Below are positions 63,465 to 64,000 of a DNA stretch of 64,000 nucleotides, in pieces (within the stretch, counting starts at the first letter, position 1; every line of letters starts with the position of its first letter). Under the pieces are notes generated by a model. The model made no database searches and had not been told where the DNA came from. It saw only the letters and a list, made by a program, of their open reading frames with translations. The DNA is taken from the NCBI RefSeq assembly GCF_001310225.1, contig NZ_CP012898.1, forward strand, positions 806,001 to 870,000. The letters run 5' to 3'. This stretch comes from Pseudalgibacter alginicilyticus (lineage in GTDB: Bacteria; Bacteroidota; Bacteroidia; Flavobacteriales; Flavobacteriaceae). The translations under genes and the position numbers were made by a program.

Positions 63465-63587
63465 AATTTAGAATAGGACATCTTACGTAAGAAGAAAAAA
63501 TAGCAAGACATATTTACGAATTATTAATAAAAACAGATTCCTCCCTTCGATTTATCAACACACACAGACAAAAGGAATAACAGAAAA

Positions 63588-64000
63588 ATGAACTACTACT
63601 CGCTAAACAAAAAAGCACCAAACACAACGTTTAAAAATGCCGTTATAAAAGGGTTAGCTCCAGACAAAGGACTATATTTCCCTGAAAATATTACGCCATT
63701 GTCAAAAGATTTTTTTGATAATATTGATAACGTATCGCATTCGGAAATTGCCTTTGAAGCTATTAAACAATTTGTACTACCTGAAATTCCTGAAGCAGTT
63801 TTAAAAGCAATTGTTGAAGAAACCTTATCCTTTGACTTTCCTGTAGTTAAACTAAATGACTCCATTTCTACTTTAGAATTATTTCATGGCCCAACTATGG
63901 CTTTTAAAGATGTAGGCGCACGCTTCATGGCACGTTGCTTAGGTTATTTCAATCAAAATAACGATAAAGAAGTCACCGTTTTAGTAGCTACTTCTGGCGA
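63588..64000 (+). CDS. thrC: Threonine synthase (C-terminus cut by window edge)
   Basis: Reading from ATG 63588 gives MNYYSLNKKAPNTTF... through the window end (137 codons, no stop). The N-terminal domain with KGLAPDKGLYFPE and the PLP lysine in GPTMAFKDVGARFMAR identifies threonine synthase. It converts O-phosphohomoserine to threonine and completes the thrABC order. The minus-strand ORF over it is a shadow. Confidence 0.95.
   Translation, partial: MNYYSLNKKAPNTTFKNAVIKGLAPDKGLYFPENITPLSKDFFDNIDNVSHSEIAFEAIKQFVLPEIPEAVLKAIVEETLSFDFPVVKLNDSISTLELFHGPTMAFKDVGARFMARCLGYFNQNNDKEVTVLVATSG

Noticed and set aside
1-64000. Insertion sequences, prophage, CRISPR arrays, rRNA or tRNA genes
   Set aside because: No transposase or phage genes, spaced repeats, rRNA or cloverleaf sequences were recognised; the region reads as core chromosome.

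Overview
This is a contiguous chromosomal segment from a member of the Bacteroidota, most probably a marine Flavobacteriaceae. The evidence is the low GC content, start codons preceded by A-rich sequence rather than Shine-Dalgarno motifs, TAnnTTTG-type -7 promoter elements, a TonB-dependent receptor, two secreted proteins with type IX secretion C-terminal domains, and family-typical genes such as DUF4251, DUF4212, CCC-motif and DUF1835 proteins. I found no insertion sequence, prophage, CRISPR array, rRNA or tRNA. Most of the window is ordinary core chromosome.

Layout. 1-5.4 kb: truncated M48 protease, secreted MsrB, type II NADH dehydrogenase, lipoamide dehydrogenase, a small outer-membrane barrel and aroQ. 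5.4-5.8 kb: a decayed outer-membrane barrel gene not previously called. 5.8-10.4 kb: xerD, an orphan PAS histidine kinase, then rny, a probable 6S RNA, zapA and a coiled-coil gene. 10.5-20 kb: M23 peptidase, TonB receptor, cysteine desulfurase, a calcium-repeat lipoprotein, a Smr protein, a secreted putative polysaccharide lyase, and a DUF2752/CCC membrane pair. 20-24.3 kb: acetate use (acs, DUF4212 plus sodium:solute symporter). 24.6-31.3 kb: acyltransferase-like membrane protein, alpha-carbonic anhydrase, HAD phosphatase, thioesterase, and a TetR-headed redox operon. 31.6-34.9 kb: a 1101-residue T9SS protein with a duplicated lamin-tail-like domain. 35-40 kb: rhodanese, HMA protein, di-heme lipoprotein and thioredoxin, then cytochrome bd oxidase and a small membrane protein. 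40-59.7 kb: metabolic and transport genes, including aguB-aguA, a sugar kinase, GT9, two transporters, a cold-shock protein, a helicase, an aldo/keto reductase, a 2OG oxygenase, SUI1, DUF1835, a nucleoside phosphorylase with a cytosolic binding-protein-like partner, and nnr. 59.8-64 kb: the threonine operon thrA-thrB-thrC (thrC truncated).

The most interesting signals are non-coding. First, three GTAAC-N4-GTTAC-type inverted repeats lie upstream of the rhodanese operon, between trxA and cydA, and directly upstream of cydA. Two of them sit at exactly the same distance from a -7 element, as expected for class-II activation by a Crp/Fnr-family regulator. The middle one precedes a gene-free stretch ending in a strong intrinsic terminator, which predicts a roughly 84-nt redox-controlled small RNA. 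Second, thrA is preceded by a 35-codon ORF with its own promoter-like sequence and a Thr/Ile-rich stretch, so it is probably a leader peptide. Third, a structured stretch between zapA and rny looks like 6S RNA. All three come from reading the sequence and have not been tested computationally.
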